Both the position numbers and the translations under genes were made by a program. The notes under the pieces were generated by a model that was given only the letters and a program-made list of their open reading frames with translations, was not told the DNA's origin and did no database searches. Positions 63,486 through 64,000 of a stretch of 64,000 nucleotides of DNA are shown here, piece after piece. The stretch's first letter is position 1; each line of letters begins with the position of its first letter. The stretch is from Microvirga splendida (GTDB taxonomy: Bacteria > Pseudomonadota > Alphaproteobacteria > Rhizobiales > Beijerinckiaceae), in contig NZ_JAELXT010000002.1 in NCBI RefSeq assembly GCF_016427565.1, positions 62,001-126,000 of the forward strand, written 5' to 3'.

Positions 63486-64000
63486 CCATGTCGGCCTTCG
63501 GCCTGCGGATCGTCCCCGTCATCCTGCTCTGCCTGTGGGGCGCGGCATCGACGGATGCCTTTGCCGGATCCGGCCATTCCGCCGAGCCGATGCCTCTGCG
63601 GTTCGCATCGCTCAAGCGGGACAAAGTCAATGTGCGGGTCGGGCCCGGCACGCAATATCCGATCCGCTGGATCTATCAGCGCAAGGGCCTGCCGGTCGAG
63701 ATCATCGCCGCATTCGGCAACTGGCGCCGCATCAGGGGCAGCGACAGCGCCGAGGGCTGGGTTCATGCGGCGCTTCTCTCCGCGAGAAGAACCGCTCTCG
63801 CGGCTCCATGGAGCACGGTCAGCGTCGATCTGCGATCGCGTCCGAGCGGCCGAGCGGCCGTCGCCGCGCGGCTTCAGCCCCGGGTGCTCGTGCGTGTGAA
63901 AAGCTGCGACCGCCTGTGGTGCATTGTGGATGTTCCCGGGCATGACGTGGAGGGCTACGTTCGGCAGGAGAAGCTCTGGGGCGTCTACCCGGACGAGCTG
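63482..64000 (+). CDS. SH3-domain secreted protein, 3'-truncated by window edge
   Basis: An open frame that runs to the end of the window (173 codons seen, no stop). It starts GTG 63482 (or ATG 63488, MSAFGLRIVPV) and has a signal peptide (VILLCLWGAASTDAFAG). Two SH3-like segments follow: LKRDKVNVRVGPGTQYPIRW with LPVEIIAAFGNWRRI, and VSVDLRSRPSGRAAVAARLQ with CDRLWCIVDVPG and GYVRQEKLWGVYP. Such bacterial SH3 proteins usually act in the envelope and bind wall or proteins. The GTG overlaps the previous stop, implying an operon with the IalB-like gene. Confidence 0.85.
   Translation, partial: MTMSAFGLRIVPVILLCLWGAASTDAFAGSGHSAEPMPLRFASLKRDKVNVRVGPGTQYPIRWIYQRKGLPVEIIAAFGNWRRIRGSDSAEGWVHAALLSARRTALAAPWSTVSVDLRSRPSGRAAVAARLQPRVLVRVKSCDRLWCIVDVPGHDVEGYVRQEKLWGVYPDEL

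Overview
The window looks like a chromosomal segment of a GC-rich alphaproteobacterium of the order Hyphomicrobiales (Rhizobiales), most like Methylobacteriaceae/Microvirga. This is inferred from gene content, not from a search. The evidence is a CcrM-type cell-cycle methylase, an F0 cluster with a B' subunit, a ctaCDBGE-SURF1 cytochrome aa3 cluster, LexA boxes of the alphaproteobacterial GTTC-N7-GTTC type, IalB-family proteins, a DUF1127 protein, and the palindromic intergenic repeats common in this group. There is no rRNA, tRNA, CRISPR array, prophage or insertion sequence. This is core chromosome with small accessory patches.

Layout. 1-14 kb: DNA repair and maintenance genes (a truncated O6-methylguanine methyltransferase, a family-4-like uracil-DNA glycosylase, a PA0069-family radical SAM protein behind a LexA box, RNase HII, CcrM, MutY) mixed with a YpfJ-type metallopeptidase, a cupin protein, MoaB, an iron-type ABC binding protein and permease without an ATPase, an alpha/beta hydrolase and a LysR regulator. 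14-22 kb: DciA-like protein, DsbA-like protein, SMC, then the F0 ATP synthase operon atpI-B-E-F'-F behind a near-consensus promoter, and a HAD phosphatase. 22-30 kb: an OafA-type acyltransferase, then the glycine cleavage operon gcvT-gcvH-osmC-like-gcvPA-gcvPB on the minus strand, controlled by a tandem glycine riboswitch. 30-33 kb: a CNNM/CorC-type membrane protein, a lipoprotein and an IalB protein. 33-40 kb: cytochrome aa3 oxidase and its assembly genes (including a 53-residue CoxF-like gene) behind a FixK/FNR-type box. 40-51 kb: a GNAT protein, thrC, an M16 peptidase, a GGDEF/EAL protein, YqgE, a stand-alone DsbD alpha-like domain, a peroxiredoxin, and the rnhA-thrB-ispH operon. 51-58 kb: a CPA2 antiporter, a MATE exporter, DUF937, DUF1127, LysR and DMT genes. 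58-64 kb: the most accessory-looking part, with a second LexA box in front of an unrecognised helix-turn-helix gene, a second GGDEF/EAL protein with a structured leader, a decayed umuD-like pseudogene, and three envelope or secreted proteins.

How the genes work together. Two blocks build the respiratory energy system (F0 and aa3 oxidase). One riboswitch-controlled operon handles glycine. thrC and thrB are the last two steps of threonine synthesis. The most interesting signals are the two LexA boxes in front of genes not normally listed as SOS genes, with a broken umuD and a one-base-off LexA-like motif nearby. Other points of note are the clustered GGAACG inverted repeats, the perfect palindrome inside the atp promoter spacer, and the leader of the second GGDEF/EAL gene.
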